DNA of 64,000 nt from Natronococcus sp. A-GB7 (GTDB lineage: Archaea > Halobacteriota > Halobacteria > Halobacteriales > Natrialbaceae): NCBI RefSeq assembly GCF_029688865.1, contig NZ_JARUKV010000009.1, forward strand, positions 62,001-126,000, given 5' to 3'. The notes beneath the pieces were generated by a model. The model was given only the letters and a program-made list of their open reading frames with translations, was not told where the DNA came from and searched no databases. The position numbers and the translations under genes are program-made. The stretch's first letter is position 1, and every line of letters begins with the position of its first letter. Of this stretch, positions 8,355 through 17,270 are shown piece after piece.

Positions 8355-9884
8355 ATGACACTGTCCGATGCGGTCGCCGGCGCCGTCGCGGTGCTTCGTC
8401 GCCGTCCCGCCGACATCCTGCCGTTTTACCTGCTCGGTGCCGCGATCCCGGCGATCGTCCGCATCCTCCCGTTTCTGGGCATCGCCGTCGCCTTCGTCTA
8501 CCTCGAACTCTCCGGACGGCTCGACGCCGTGCTCACCGAGTTCGAGACCGGCATCCCCGACCCTCCCGATCCAGAGGCGGATCCGGAGGCGTTCGACGCC
8601 TGGGCCGAGGAGGTCGCTCCGCTGGCCGAGCAGCTGTTGCCGCTCGAGCTTCAGTTGCTCGCGGTCGTAGTCATATTCGGCTCGATCGTCCTGGCGATAA
8701 CCCTCTACGCGGCCGTCTCGGCCGCCCAGCTCTCGGCCTGTTACGGGCGGCTCCGGGACGACCGCGGGCTCGTCATCGGTCTCGCCGGCGCGGGGCGGTT
8801 CTGGCTCCGCTTTGTCGGGCTCTACCTGCTCGAGATCGTCGCCTGGCTCGCCGTCGGGACGATTGCGCTCGTCGGCGCCGTGTTGCTCGGCGCCGTCCTC
8901 GCGCCTGCGACCGGGGCCGGCGTCGCCGCCGTCGTCGTGGTTCTGCCGACCCTGCTCGTGGCAGCCGTCGCGGTCGCGGCGATTCGAGCGGTGTTCGCCT
9001 TCGCTCCCGTCGCCGTCGTCGTCGACGACGCGGGTGTGTTCGGCTCGCTGTCGGCGACCCTCGGATTCCTCCGTCGACACCCGATCGCGGCCGGCTTCTA
9101 CTACGTCCTCGCGGTCGGCGCGTCGGTCGCGCTGTCGGTTCTCACGGGGCTACTCGTCGTCGCCGAGGTCCCCTCCCTCGGAACGCTGCTCACGACGCTG
9201 GTCGTTTTCCCGTTTCTCGATCTGCTGAAGACGGCGCTGTACGGCGGTCCGAAGGGGAAGCTCTCCCCGCCGTCGCCTCCGGAGCGCCCGTTCCGGAGTC
9301 GCTTCGCCGACGGGCTCCGTCGGGGCTGGGCCGAGATGTTCTCGTTCGTTCGGGCGACGCCGTTCCTGCACGCGTTCGTCGTCGTCGCCGCCGTCGGCAC
9401 GTTCTGGGCCGGCTGGGAGCTGGCCGAACCCCTCGCGGGAACGGTCGAAACCTCCATCGACGAGCGCCTCGAGGGCCACGTCCCGCCGACGGCCGCCCTC
9501 GAGTTCTTCGGGAACAACTGGACGGTCGCGTACACCACCGCCTTCGGCGGGCTGGCGCTGGCGATTCCGGCGCTGTTCTCGCTTGCGTTCAACGGGGTCG
9601 TGCTCGGTGCCGTCGCCCGACTCGAGGTCGAAATCGTCGAACTCGTGGCGTTCGTCGTCCCCCACGGGATCCTCGAGGTGCCCGCGATCTTCGTCGCCAG
9701 CGCGCTCGGGCTCTGGCTCGGCGTCGTCGGCTGGCGGGCGTTCAGGGGACGCGCGAGCCGACGTGACGTCGTCGAGGCCCTCGATCGGGCGTTCTGGGTC
9801 GTCGTCGGCCTCGGGATCGTGCTCGCGATCGCGGCGTTCATCGAAGGGTTCGTCAGCCCGTACTACTACCAGCCGTTCGTCTAG
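8355..9884 (+). CDS. Two-part membrane protein with C-terminal SpoIIM (DUF95) domain
   Basis: A 509-residue polytopic protein. The first half (to about residue 300) has six or so helices and FLRRHP turns like those of glycerophosphodiester-phosphodiesterase-type membrane domains found in haloarchaea. The second half (about 320-509) matches the stage II sporulation protein M / DUF95 family, with FFGNNWTVAYTTAFGGLALAIPA and VPHGILEVPAIFVASALG. Archaea do not sporulate, so the family must do something more general at the membrane. The start has leaderless spacing from a TATA-like box. Confidence 0.85.
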   Translation: MTLSDAVAGAVAVLRRRPADILPFYLLGAAIPAIVRILPFLGIAVAFVYLELSGRLDAVLTEFETGIPDPPDPEADPEAFDAWAEEVAPLAEQLLPLELQLLAVVVIFGSIVLAITLYAAVSAAQLSACYGRLRDDRGLVIGLAGAGRFWLRFVGLYLLEIVAWLAVGTIALVGAVLLGAVLAPATGAGVAAVVVVLPTLLVAAVAVAAIRAVFAFAPVAVVVDDAGVFGSLSATLGFLRRHPIAAGFYYVLAVGASVALSVLTGLLVVAEVPSLGTLLTTLVVFPFLDLLKTALYGGPKGKLSPPSPPERPFRSRFADGLRRGWAEMFSFVRATPFLHAFVVVAAVGTFWAGWELAEPLAGTVETSIDERLEGHVPPTAALEFFGNNWTVAYTTAFGGLALAIPALFSLAFNGVVLGAVARLEVEIVELVAFVVPHGILEVPAIFVASALGLWLGVVGWRAFRGRASRRDVVEALDRAFWVVVGLGIVLAIAAFIEGFVSPYYYQPFV

Positions 9885-9958
9885 CAGCGTCGAAATCGAG
9901 TCGACCGCGGGCGTCGTTCGGAACTCGCCCTCCGCCCTGTACGGTTCTCGAACAGTAA

Positions 9959-9969
9959 CAATATATACA
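9959..9969 (+). promoter_or_regulatory. Strong TATA box upstream of leader ORF and DUF418 gene
   Basis: The stretch caatatataca is the clearest TATA box in this part of the window. Its centre is about 30 bases before ATG 9994, not before the DUF418 ATG, which lies about 107 bases away. It therefore predicts a transcript that starts at the small leader ORF. Confidence 0.7.
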
Positions 9970-9993
9970 ACTTCGTTCGTATTCGACCGTATC

Positions 9994-10074
9994 ATGGCAC
10001 AGCCTGTCTCCGTGCGTTCGCTGGGGGCGTTCGAGGCAGCACCGACCATCCGAATGGGGTACGTCCACCGATGA
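9994..10074 (+). CDS. Possible 26-residue leader ORF overlapping the DUF418 gene
   Basis: ATG 9994 opens a 26-codon frame (MAQPVSVRSLGAFEA..., ending MGYVHR). Its TGA stop overlaps the ATG of the DUF418 gene by the sequence ATGA. A strong TATA box sits at leaderless distance from this ATG. The arrangement suggests that ribosomes load on the leader and re-initiate on the large gene. The peptide has no recognised relatives, and its conservation cannot be judged here. Alternatively it is simply an untranslated leader. Confidence 0.4.
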   Translation: MAQPVSVRSLGAFEAAPTIRMGYVHR

Positions 10075-11369
10075 CGAACGGCGACGACGGTTCGACGTCG
10101 GCCGCTGCATCCGCCACCCCTAAAACGACGTCGGCTCCCGACGAGCCCGGACCGACGGCCCCGACCGATCGGATCGTCGCTCTCGACGCGCTACGCGGGT
10201 TCGCCCTGCTCGGGATCCTGGTGATCAACATCTGGCTGTTCGGCATGCCGGCGGTGGCGTCGATCAACCCGGCACTCTACGGGAACTTCACTGGCGTTGA
10301 CTACCTCGCCTGGCTGGTCAGTCACGTCTTCTTCGAGCAGAAGTTCGTGACGCTGTTTACGTTCATGTTCGGCGCCGGAATCGTGCTATTCCTCGAGTCG
10401 AAGGAGCGAAAGGGCCAGCCCGGTCGACGGCTCCATCTCGCCAGAACGTTCTGGCTGTTCGTCATCGGCCTCGGACACGCGTACCTGCTCTGGTACGGCG
10501 ATATCCTCGTCCTCTACGCGCTCTGTGGCTTCCTCGTCGTCTGGGTGTGGCGGTGGGAACCTGCCCGTCAGTTCGCCCTCGGTATCGCGATGTTCGCGAT
10601 TCCGTCGCTGCTCTACCTTCTGGCCGGCCTGGGATACTTCGGGCTCCCCGAGGACGGTCGGGCCGAGCTCGAGGCCGAGCTGCTCGCTTCGTTCGGCGGG
10701 GGGCTCTCGCCGGCGCGGGAGATCGAGATCTATCAGGGCGGCTGGTTCGACCAGCTGGCCCACCGCGCTCCCGTCGCCTTCGAGTTTCACACGCTCGGAT
10801 TCCTCTTCGAGGCGTTCTGGATGCTCGGCGGACTGATGATCATCGGCATGGCGCTCTACAGGTGGGGCGTCATCTCCAACAGGCGGAGCACGCGCTTCTA
10901 CCGACGCGTTCTCGTCGGCTCCGGCGGAGTCGGGCTCGCGCTCGTCCTCGCCGGGGTGTGGGTTCGAGAAGCGTTCGCCTGGGAGACGCTACCCGTAGTT
11001 ACGCTCGCGTTCCAGTTCAACTACTGGGGCTCCCTGTTTCTCGCACTCGGCTACCTCGCCGGAATCATGCTGCTCTGTCGGCGAGCCCGCGGGGGTGTCG
11101 TCGTCGGAGCGCTGTCGGCGGTCGGCCGCACCGCGTTCTCGAACTACCTGCTCCAGACCGTCCTGGCGACGACGATCTTCTACGGTCACGGACTCGGCCT
11201 GTTCGGACAGCTGAGCCGCGTGGAGCTGCTCGGCGTAGTCGTCCTGATCTGGGCGGTTCAGATCCCGCTGTCGGTGTGGTGGCTGGGACGGTTCCGGTTC
11301 GGACCCGTCGAGTGGGTCTGGCGGACGCTCACGTACCGTCGGCGACAGCCGATGCGTCTTGAGGACTGA
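10071..11369 (+). CDS. DUF418-family membrane protein
   Basis: A 432-residue polytopic protein with about ten helices after a 35-residue Thr/Ser/Pro/Ala-rich head. DUF418-family landmarks are visible: RIVALDALRGFALLGIL at about residues 35-51, FTFMFGAGIVLF near 105, a long loop after the fifth helix, AVGRTAFSNYLLQT near 345 and a final RRRQPMRLED. The N-terminal RALRGFALLGI pattern is shared with acyltransferase-3/OpgC-type proteins, so an acyl- or glycosyl-modifying role at the membrane is an inference. Its ATG is embedded in the stop of the leader ORF, which suggests translational coupling. Confidence 0.9.
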   Translation: MTNGDDGSTSAAASATPKTTSAPDEPGPTAPTDRIVALDALRGFALLGILVINIWLFGMPAVASINPALYGNFTGVDYLAWLVSHVFFEQKFVTLFTFMFGAGIVLFLESKERKGQPGRRLHLARTFWLFVIGLGHAYLLWYGDILVLYALCGFLVVWVWRWEPARQFALGIAMFAIPSLLYLLAGLGYFGLPEDGRAELEAELLASFGGGLSPAREIEIYQGGWFDQLAHRAPVAFEFHTLGFLFEAFWMLGGLMIIGMALYRWGVISNRRSTRFYRRVLVGSGGVGLALVLAGVWVREAFAWETLPVVTLAFQFNYWGSLFLALGYLAGIMLLCRRARGGVVVGALSAVGRTAFSNYLLQTVLATTIFYGHGLGLFGQLSRVELLGVVVLIWAVQIPLSVWWLGRFRFGPVEWVWRTLTYRRRQPMRLED

Positions 11370-11434
11370 CGCCGCTCACCGAAATACAGAGTCGGAACCG
11401 CTACGACTCGCGTTCACCCCTCGAGACGAACTCC

Positions 11435-12601
11435 TTACTCGGGCGTCAGGCGAACGATCGGGGCGTCCGCGTCGTCGACGGCAACGTATAGCGCGCCCGA
11501 ATCGGGGTGGGTCACGACGTCCCGAACCCGCCACCCCTGGCCCTCGAGCAGCGGATCGACTTCCTCGACGTCGGTGCCGTCGACGGTGAACCGTCCCAGG
11601 TACTCCCCGGCGAGGTTCCCGACGAACAGGTCGCCCGCCCACTCCTCGAAGGCGTCGCCGTCGTAGAACGTCATCCCCGCGGGCGGGAACCCGCCGCTGT
11701 TGCACTCCCAGTAGTAGACCGGGTCGACGACGTCGTCCCGGTCGTCGAACTCGTCGCCGACCGGCTCGTCGGTGCCGTACTCGCAGCCGTAGTGGACGAC
11801 GGGCCAACCGTGGTTCCCCCCCGCCTCGACGATACGGAGCATGTCGCCGTCCTCCTCGCCGTGTTCGGACTGCCAGAGCTCGCCCGTCTCGGGGTGGACG
11901 GTCATCCCCTGAGCGTTGCGGTGGCCGTAACTGAAGATCGCGTCCTCGGCGTCATCTTCGTCCACGAACGGATTGTCCTCGGGGATCGAACCGTCCGGCT
12001 CGAGCCGCAGCGTCGACCCGATCCCGGTGGTCGTGTCCTGGGAGTAGTGGTCGGGTCCGAACTCCTTGGACTGGCGGTCGCCGACGGTGACGTAGGCCGC
12101 GCCGTCCTCGCCGAAGACGACCCGGGAGCCGTAGTGGCCGTCCGAATCGACGAACGGCTCGACGACGTACAGCTCCTCGAACCCCTCGAGGCTCCCTGCC
12201 TCGAGGTCGAGTTCGCCACGGCCGAGGGCCGTCGTCGACTCGCCGTCGTCGTTGGCCGTCGCGTAGGTCAGATAGAGCCACGGTTCGTCCGGGAACTCGG
12301 GGTGGAAGGCGGCGTCGAGCAGTCCGCCCTGTCCCTCCGCGTACACGTCCGGAACGCCGTCGACGTCGTCGACGTCGCCGTCGTCCGGGTCGAGGACGGA
12401 GAGGGCCCCTTCCCGTTCGGTCACGAGCAGTCGACCGTCGTCCGGGACGACTGAGAGGCTCCAGGGGTGTTCGAAGCCGTCGGCGACCTCCTCGACCGCG
12501 AGGTCGTCGTCGCCGTCGTCCGTCTCGAGAACGCCGGCACAGCCGGCAACGGTCGCCGAGAGGGCACCGCCGGACGCCGCGAGGATCGTACGTCGGTTCA
12601 C
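11435..12601 (-). CDS. PQQ-dependent aldose sugar dehydrogenase-like lipoprotein
   Basis: A 388-residue exported protein. The N-terminus MNRRTILAASGGALSATVAG followed by Cys looks like a twin-arginine/lipobox signal, with lipidation at about Cys21. The remainder is a six-bladed beta propeller of the soluble glucose/aldose dehydrogenase family (Asd/YliI type), with HPWSLSVVPDDGRLLVTER, GGLLDAAFHPEF, GHRNAQGM, SEHGEEDGD and NHGWPVVHYG. Such enzymes oxidise aldoses with PQQ outside the cell. GTG 12601 was chosen because a TATA-like box lies about 27 bases upstream and the Tat motif starts there; the longer frame is Arg/Ser-rich. The gene converges with the DUF418 gene. Confidence 0.9.
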   Translation of the reverse strand: MNRRTILAASGGALSATVAGCAGVLETDDGDDDLAVEEVADGFEHPWSLSVVPDDGRLLVTEREGALSVLDPDDGDVDDVDGVPDVYAEGQGGLLDAAFHPEFPDEPWLYLTYATANDDGESTTALGRGELDLEAGSLEGFEELYVVEPFVDSDGHYGSRVVFGEDGAAYVTVGDRQSKEFGPDHYSQDTTTGIGSTLRLEPDGSIPEDNPFVDEDDAEDAIFSYGHRNAQGMTVHPETGELWQSEHGEEDGDMLRIVEAGGNHGWPVVHYGCEYGTDEPVGDEFDDRDDVVDPVYYWECNSGGFPPAGMTFYDGDAFEEWAGDLFVGNLAGEYLGRFTVDGTDVEEVDPLLEGQGWRVRDVVTHPDSGALYVAVDDADAPIVRLTPE

Positions 12602-12623
12602 GCGATTGTTTCGGGCTCGACCG

Positions 12624-12631
12624 GATAAAAG
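12624..12631 (-). promoter_or_regulatory. TATA-like box of the sugar dehydrogenase gene
   Basis: On the minus strand the run cttttatc is centred about 27 bases before GTG 12601. This decides that start over longer versions of the frame. Confidence 0.55.
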
Positions 12632-12754
12632 GCTTCCACGGCGACTGTCGGTCCCGTCGTCGCCGCGGGACCGTCCGCTCGAACGGGCGATCGGCCCGCT
12701 CCCGGCGGGATCCAACCGAATCAATAAAGGCTGACGGGTTCAACCTCAGAACAC

Positions 12755-13714
12755 ATGACAACGACGCTCGGAACGGCGAGCGCGGGCCCCGGCGAGATCG
12801 ATACGGGTCGTCTCGAGGTCGGCGAGACCCGAGACGGGAGCCCGTTCGGTCTCCCCGTCGCCGTCGTAAACGGCGCGGAGCCCGGAAAGACTCTCTATCT
12901 GCAAGCGGCCAGCGACGGCGACGAACTCAACGGCGTCGGCGTCGTCCAGCGGGTCGTTCCGCAGCTCGACCCGACCGAACTCAGCGGCACGATCCTGATC
13001 GTCGGCATCGTCAACTACCACGGGTTCCAGGTCGCCGAACACCGCAATCCGATCGACGATACGAAGATGAACCGGGCGTACCCGGGTAACGCGGCGGGCA
13101 CCTCGAGCGAGCGGATCGCCGCGGCCACCTTCGAGGCGGCCACCCGCGCGGATCTCATTCTCGATCTCCACCAGGGGTCGACCAGCCGGATGATCGACGA
13201 GGTCCGCGTTCGCTGTGGCACCCGCCACCGCCTCCACGGCGAGTGTCTCGAGCTTGCGAAGGTCTTCGGCTGTGGCTACATCCTCGACCAGAAGGGGCCC
13301 GACGGCCAGCTCGCCCGCGCGGCGCCCGACGAGGGGGTCCCGACCGTCGACCCCGAACTCGGCGGCTGCGTCGGCTGGGACGAGACGAGCATCCGGAAGG
13401 GCGTCGAGGGCGTGTTCAACGTGCTTCGCTACTACGGCTTCCTCGAGGGCGATCGGAGCCCCGAGCCCCAGACCCGAGCGAAGGGGTTCGAGCAGTTCGG
13501 CGCGCCCGCCGGCGGACTCGTCGATCTCGAACCCGATCTCGGCGACCGAGTGACCACCGGCGACACGCTGTTTACCGTGACGACGCCCTTCGGCGAGCCC
13601 AAGCAGACGGTGACCGCCGACAGCGACGGAATCCTCTGGCGGAGCCGTCGACTCCCGCAGGTCGCAACGGGGGAGTACGTCTGTTCGGTCGCGACCGACA
13701 TTGACGAGTACTGA
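12755..13714 (+). CDS. Succinylglutamate desuccinylase / aspartoacylase-family protein
   Basis: A 319-residue zinc-hydrolase-family protein. The N-terminal two thirds follow the AstE/AspA carboxypeptidase-like fold, with ASDGDELNG, NYHGFQVAEHRN, NRAYPG and LILDLHQGS. The last third is a beta-rich domain with GGLVDLEPDLGDRVTTGD, like the barrel-sandwich lids of the family. The first ligand motif is usually His-Gly-Asp-Glu but appears here as Ser-Asp-Gly-Asp-Glu, so the metal site may be altered. It presumably cleaves an N-acyl amino acid. TGATG overlap with the next gene implies an operon. A TATA-like aataaagg sits 25-32 bases before the ATG. Confidence 0.88.
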   Translation: MTTTLGTASAGPGEIDTGRLEVGETRDGSPFGLPVAVVNGAEPGKTLYLQAASDGDELNGVGVVQRVVPQLDPTELSGTILIVGIVNYHGFQVAEHRNPIDDTKMNRAYPGNAAGTSSERIAAATFEAATRADLILDLHQGSTSRMIDEVRVRCGTRHRLHGECLELAKVFGCGYILDQKGPDGQLARAAPDEGVPTVDPELGGCVGWDETSIRKGVEGVFNVLRYYGFLEGDRSPEPQTRAKGFEQFGAPAGGLVDLEPDLGDRVTTGDTLFTVTTPFGEPKQTVTADSDGILWRSRRLPQVATGEYVCSVATDIDEY

Positions 13715-14874
13715 TGGCCGCCGATCTCACCTGTCCCGACTGCGGCGCCGTCCACGCGGCCGGCCCCGACGAGCCGTGGCGCTGTGACTGCGGGAGCCCC
13801 CTCGAGTTCGCCGATCGACCGCTCCCCGACGATCCGGAGGTCCTGGAACTCGAGCCCGGTCGCGGCCTCTGGAACTTCGCACCCTGGCTCCCGATCGACG
13901 AGCGGGTCTCTCTGGGTGAGGGGTTTACTCCGTTGGTCGACGCCCCGGAGTGGGACGCCGAGTTCAAACTCGAGTACGTCTTCCCGACGGGGTCGTTCAA
14001 GGATCGGGGTGCGACGACGACTCTCTCCCGGGCGGCCGAACTCGGCGTCGACCGCGTCCTCGAGGACTCCTCGGGCAACGCCGGCGCCGCGATCGCGACC
14101 TACGCGGCTCGAGCCGGAATCGACGCGGAGATCTACGTTCCGGCGGACGTCAAGGCGGCGAAGCTGGGTGCGATCGAGCGAACCGGCGCCCGACCGGTTC
14201 GAGTCGAGGGGAGTCGCCAGGACGTCACCGACGCCTGTATCGAGGCCGTCGAGGGCGGGAGCGGGGACGGCAGGGGCGGCCCCGGCGATGCCGAATCGGA
14301 CGTCGCTACTCGCCAGCCCGGCGCGGGCTGGTACGCCAGCCACGCCTGGAACCCCGCGTTCTACGCCGGGACGATGACGTTCGCCCTCGAGATTGCGGCC
14401 CAGCGCGACTGGACGGCGCCCGACGCCGTCGTGCTCCCGGTCGGACACGGCACGCTGTTTCTGGGGGCCTACCGGGGCTTCTCGCTGCTGCTCGAGGCGG
14501 GGATCATCGACGAACTGCCGCGACTACTCGCCGCACAGGAGGCGGGCTACGCGCCCGTCGCAAACCGGTTCGGCGAGACGGTCGCGGCCGAACCCGGCCA
14601 CACCGAGTCCGTCGCCGACGGGATTCAGATCGTCGAACCTGCCCGCCTCGACGAGATCCTCGAGGCGATCGAGCGGACCGACGGCGACGCCATCTCCCTC
14701 GAGCCGGCCGCGATCGAGGACGCCCTGGAGCGGCTCCACCGAAGCGGGTTCTACGTCGAGCCGACCTGTGCGGTCGCGCCGGCGGCCCTGGAGCGCTACC
14801 GCGAGGACGGCGTGCTGGACGCTGGTGCGGACGTCGTCGTGCCGCTGACTGGCAGCGGGCTAAAAATCGAGTGA
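13714..14874 (+). CDS. Threonine synthase-like PLP enzyme
   Basis: A 386-residue fold-type-II PLP enzyme of the threonine synthase group. A zinc-ribbon-like head has CPDC at residues 7-10 and CDC at 24-26. Next come GEGFTPLVDAP, the PLP-lysine motif PTGSFKDRGA (Lys96), the phosphate-loop precursor DSSGNAGAA, and a final VVPLTGSGLK. An insertion rich in Gly/Asp (GGSGDGRGGPGDAESD) interrupts the middle. Its coupling to an aspartoacylase-like gene rather than to homoserine genes suggests it may act on another phosphorylated or acylated amino acid; homoserine dehydrogenase lies 48 kb away. Its stop is followed by a convergent small gene. Confidence 0.85.
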   Translation: MAADLTCPDCGAVHAAGPDEPWRCDCGSPLEFADRPLPDDPEVLELEPGRGLWNFAPWLPIDERVSLGEGFTPLVDAPEWDAEFKLEYVFPTGSFKDRGATTTLSRAAELGVDRVLEDSSGNAGAAIATYAARAGIDAEIYVPADVKAAKLGAIERTGARPVRVEGSRQDVTDACIEAVEGGSGDGRGGPGDAESDVATRQPGAGWYASHAWNPAFYAGTMTFALEIAAQRDWTAPDAVVLPVGHGTLFLGAYRGFSLLLEAGIIDELPRLLAAQEAGYAPVANRFGETVAAEPGHTESVADGIQIVEPARLDEILEAIERTDGDAISLEPAAIEDALERLHRSGFYVEPTCAVAPAALERYREDGVLDAGADVVVPLTGSGLKIE

Positions 14875-14920
14875 GAATCATGCGGTTACTGCGGTCTCTT
14901 CGCGCTCGAACCGACCGGAT

Positions 14921-15199
14921 TTAGGCGAAGGTGAGACCCTTCTCGAGTTTCGCGTACAGCTCCTTCTGCTGGAAGTACGCCGCGGCGCCCAGCAGCGTTG
15001 GCGCCCAGAGACCGACGAACAGGCCGGCGACCTTGTCCTCCTTGAGGTAGAACAGGTACCACGAGTACGCGACGGACATCGCGGCCGCGACCGTCACCGG
15101 ATCCCCGGACGAGAGTGGGGTCTCTTCGAGCGCCTCCAGCTCGTCGAACTCGGATTCGGACTCGGACTCGGATTCGTCGGATTCGGTTAGCGTCGTCAT
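14921..15199 (-). CDS. Small haloarchaeal membrane protein
   Basis: A 92-residue protein. It begins MTTLTESDESESESESEFDEL, a run of alternating Glu and Ser made of repeated gac/tcg-like triplets that could expand or contract by slippage. One or two hydrophobic helices follow (VTVAAAMSVAYSWYLFYL; GLFVGLWAPTLLGAAAYF) and then QQKELYAKLEKGLTFA. The family is not recognised. The ATG is supported because upstream sequence in frame is Arg-rich. It is divergent from argS. Confidence 0.7.
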   Translation of the reverse strand: MTTLTESDESESESESEFDELEALEETPLSSGDPVTVAAAMSVAYSWYLFYLKEDKVAGLFVGLWAPTLLGAAAYFQQKELYAKLEKGLTFA

Positions 15200-15345
15200 G
15201 CACTCTCCGGAAGGAACTGCTACGGTTGACGTTGCGGCCGTCCATTTCAGGGCGCGAACACGAATCGCCCGACGGAGTCGCCGCCGCACTCCGAAACCGA
15301 ACCTGACGGGGTCGCCGCGGCGGTCCGGAACGGAACCCGACATTC

Positions 15346-15353
15346 CTTTACTT
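15346..15353 (+). promoter_or_regulatory. TATA-like box of argS
   Basis: The box cctttact is centred 26 bases before ATG 15375, consistent with a leaderless argS transcript. Confidence 0.5.
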
Positions 15354-15374
15354 GCCCCCTGAATACGGGCGGGT

Positions 15375-17165
15375 ATGTTCCTCTCCCTACGCGCGGAGGT
15401 CGAGAGCGCCCTCGAGACGGCGCTGTCGACGCTCGACTACCCGACCGACGATCTCGGGATCGAAGAACCGCCCGAGGACGTCGACAGCGTCCTCGCCTCG
15501 AGCGTCGCCTACCGACTGGCCGGCGAGGCCGGCGCCCCGCCGCCGCAGGTCGCCGCCGAACTCGCCGAAGAGATCGACGTCGACGAGCTGACATACGTCG
15601 CGGCGATCGAGACCCAGGGGCCGTACCTCAATTTCCTGCCGAGCGAGGCCTACCTCGAGAACACGCTCGAGACGGCGACGGCAGCCGACTACGGCGCCCT
15701 CGAGAACCGCGAGGAGAGCGTCGTCGTCGAACACACGAGCGCGAACCCGACGGGGCCGGTCCACGTCGGCCGCGCGCGGAACCCGATCATCGGCGACGCG
15801 GTCGCCACTCTGCTCGACTACGCCGGCTACGACGTCGACCGCCACTACTACGTCAACGACGCGGGCCGCCAGATGGCCGTCTTCACCTGGGCCTACGAGA
15901 CGTTCGACGAGGACGATCTCGAGGGCGAGCCCGAGCGGGATCGCCCGGAGTACGATCTCGTGCGCTACTACCGGAAGGGCAACGCCGTCCTCGAGAACGC
16001 CCCCGAGGACGAGGTCGCCGACGCGGAGGCCGAGATCGAGTCGATCATGCAGGGCCTCGAGGCCGGCGACGACGAGGCCTACGAGCGGGTCAGCGAGGTC
16101 GTCGACCAGGTACTCGGCGGGATGAAGGCATGTCTCGCCCGCCTGCCCGCGGAGTTCGACGAGTTCGTCAAGGAAACCCGGTTCATGCGCAACGGCGACA
16201 CCGACGACCTCGTCGCGCGGCTCAAGGAGCTCGACGAGGCGGTGTACGAAGAGGACGCCTGGCAGCTCGAGCTCGACGCCCACGGAATCGACAAGAACCT
16301 CGTCTTCCTGCGGGCCGACGGCACCTCGCTGTACCCCACGCGGGACCTGGCTCACCACGAGTGGAAGTTCGAGAACTACGACAACGCGGTGACGGTGCTA
16401 GGCGAGGACCACACGCTCCAGGCCGACCAGCTTCGGACGACCCTCGAGCTACTCGGTAACGATACCGAACCGCTCCGGCAGGTGCTGTACTCCTACGTCA
16501 ACCTCCCGGAGGGGAAGATGTCGACGCGACGCGGGACGGGCGTCGATCTGGACGACCTGCTCGACGAGGCGATCGACCGCGCCCGCGAGGAGGTCGAGGA
16601 CCGATTGGACGATCGGATCCGCGACGACGAGCTGACCGACGAGGATATCGAACGCATCGCCCACCAGGTCGGCATCGGTGCAGTTCGGTACGACATCGTC
16701 TCGAAACAGCCCTCGAAGGCGATCACCTTCGAGTGGGAACAGGCGCTCGACTTCGAGGCCCAGTCCGCCCCGTACGTCCAGTACGTCCACGCACGTTGCT
16801 GTGGGATCCTCGAGGAGGCCGGGCTCGACTCCGCGGCCGACCTCGAGGGCCAGGATATCGACCTCGACTCCGCGGCCGACGTCGACCTGCTCGAGGACCC
16901 CGCCGAACGGGAGCTGCTCGAGACGATCGCGCGGTTCCCGGCGGTCGTCGACGAGGCCGCCGACGACCTCCAGCCCCACCAGGTCGCGACCTACACGCGC
17001 ACGTTCGCCGACCGGTTCAACGCCTTCTACCGGGAATGTCCGGTGTTGGCCGACGACGTCGATCCCGACGTCCGAGAGGCGCGCCTCGCGCTCGTCGCGG
17101 CCTCGAGGCATACGGTGGCGAACGCCCTCTCGATCCTGGGCGTCGAGGCCCCGCGCTCGATGTAG
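15375..17165 (+). CDS. argS: Arginyl-tRNA synthetase
   Basis: A 596-residue class I aminoacyl-tRNA synthetase that charges tRNA-Arg with arginine in the cytoplasm. Visible are the N-terminal additional domain, the HIGH-like motif HVGR at about residue 129 inside [17 protein letters not shown], the arginine-binding region YVNDAGRQM, a KMSK-like EGKMSTRRG at about residue 380, and the C-terminal anticodon-binding helices ending [20 protein letters not shown]. The length fits archaeal ArgS. The next gene, aRF1, also serves translation, 105 bases downstream on the same strand with its own promoter. Confidence 0.98.
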   Translation: MFLSLRAEVESALETALSTLDYPTDDLGIEEPPEDVDSVLASSVAYRLAGEAGAPPPQVAAELAEEIDVDELTYVAAIETQGPYLNFLPSEAYLENTLETATAADYGALENREESVVVEHTSANPTGPVHVGRARNPIIGDAVATLLDYAGYDVDRHYYVNDAGRQMAVFTWAYETFDEDDLEGEPERDRPEYDLVRYYRKGNAVLENAPEDEVADAEAEIESIMQGLEAGDDEAYERVSEVVDQVLGGMKACLARLPAEFDEFVKETRFMRNGDTDDLVARLKELDEAVYEEDAWQLELDAHGIDKNLVFLRADGTSLYPTRDLAHHEWKFENYDNAVTVLGEDHTLQADQLRTTLELLGNDTEPLRQVLYSYVNLPEGKMSTRRGTGVDLDDLLDEAIDRAREEVEDRLDDRIRDDELTDEDIERIAHQVGIGAVRYDIVSKQPSKAITFEWEQALDFEAQSAPYVQYVHARCCGILEEAGLDSAADLEGQDIDLDSAADVDLLEDPAERELLETIARFPAVVDEAADDLQPHQVATYTRTFADRFNAFYRECPVLADDVDPDVREARLALVAASRHTVANALSILGVEAPRSM

Positions 17166-17237
17166 GCCGCCGGATGACAGCCTATCGGCAGCCGCGGGCC
17201 GCGTGAACCATCGGCGGGCGCGTAGCACGTGTCAAAG

Positions 17238-17246
17238 GATACTTAG
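17238..17246 (+). promoter_or_regulatory. TATA-like box of the aRF1 gene
   Basis: The box ggatactta is centred about 29 bases before ATG 17271, giving the release-factor gene its own leaderless promoter. Confidence 0.5.
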
Positions 17247-17270
17247 CCACAGCACCGTTTTGTACGCCCA

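Noticed and set aside
12360-12400. Local gtcgtcgacgtc-like repetition in the sugar dehydrogenase gene.
   Set aside because: It simply reflects Asp/Val codons in an acidic high-GC protein and is not an independent repeat.
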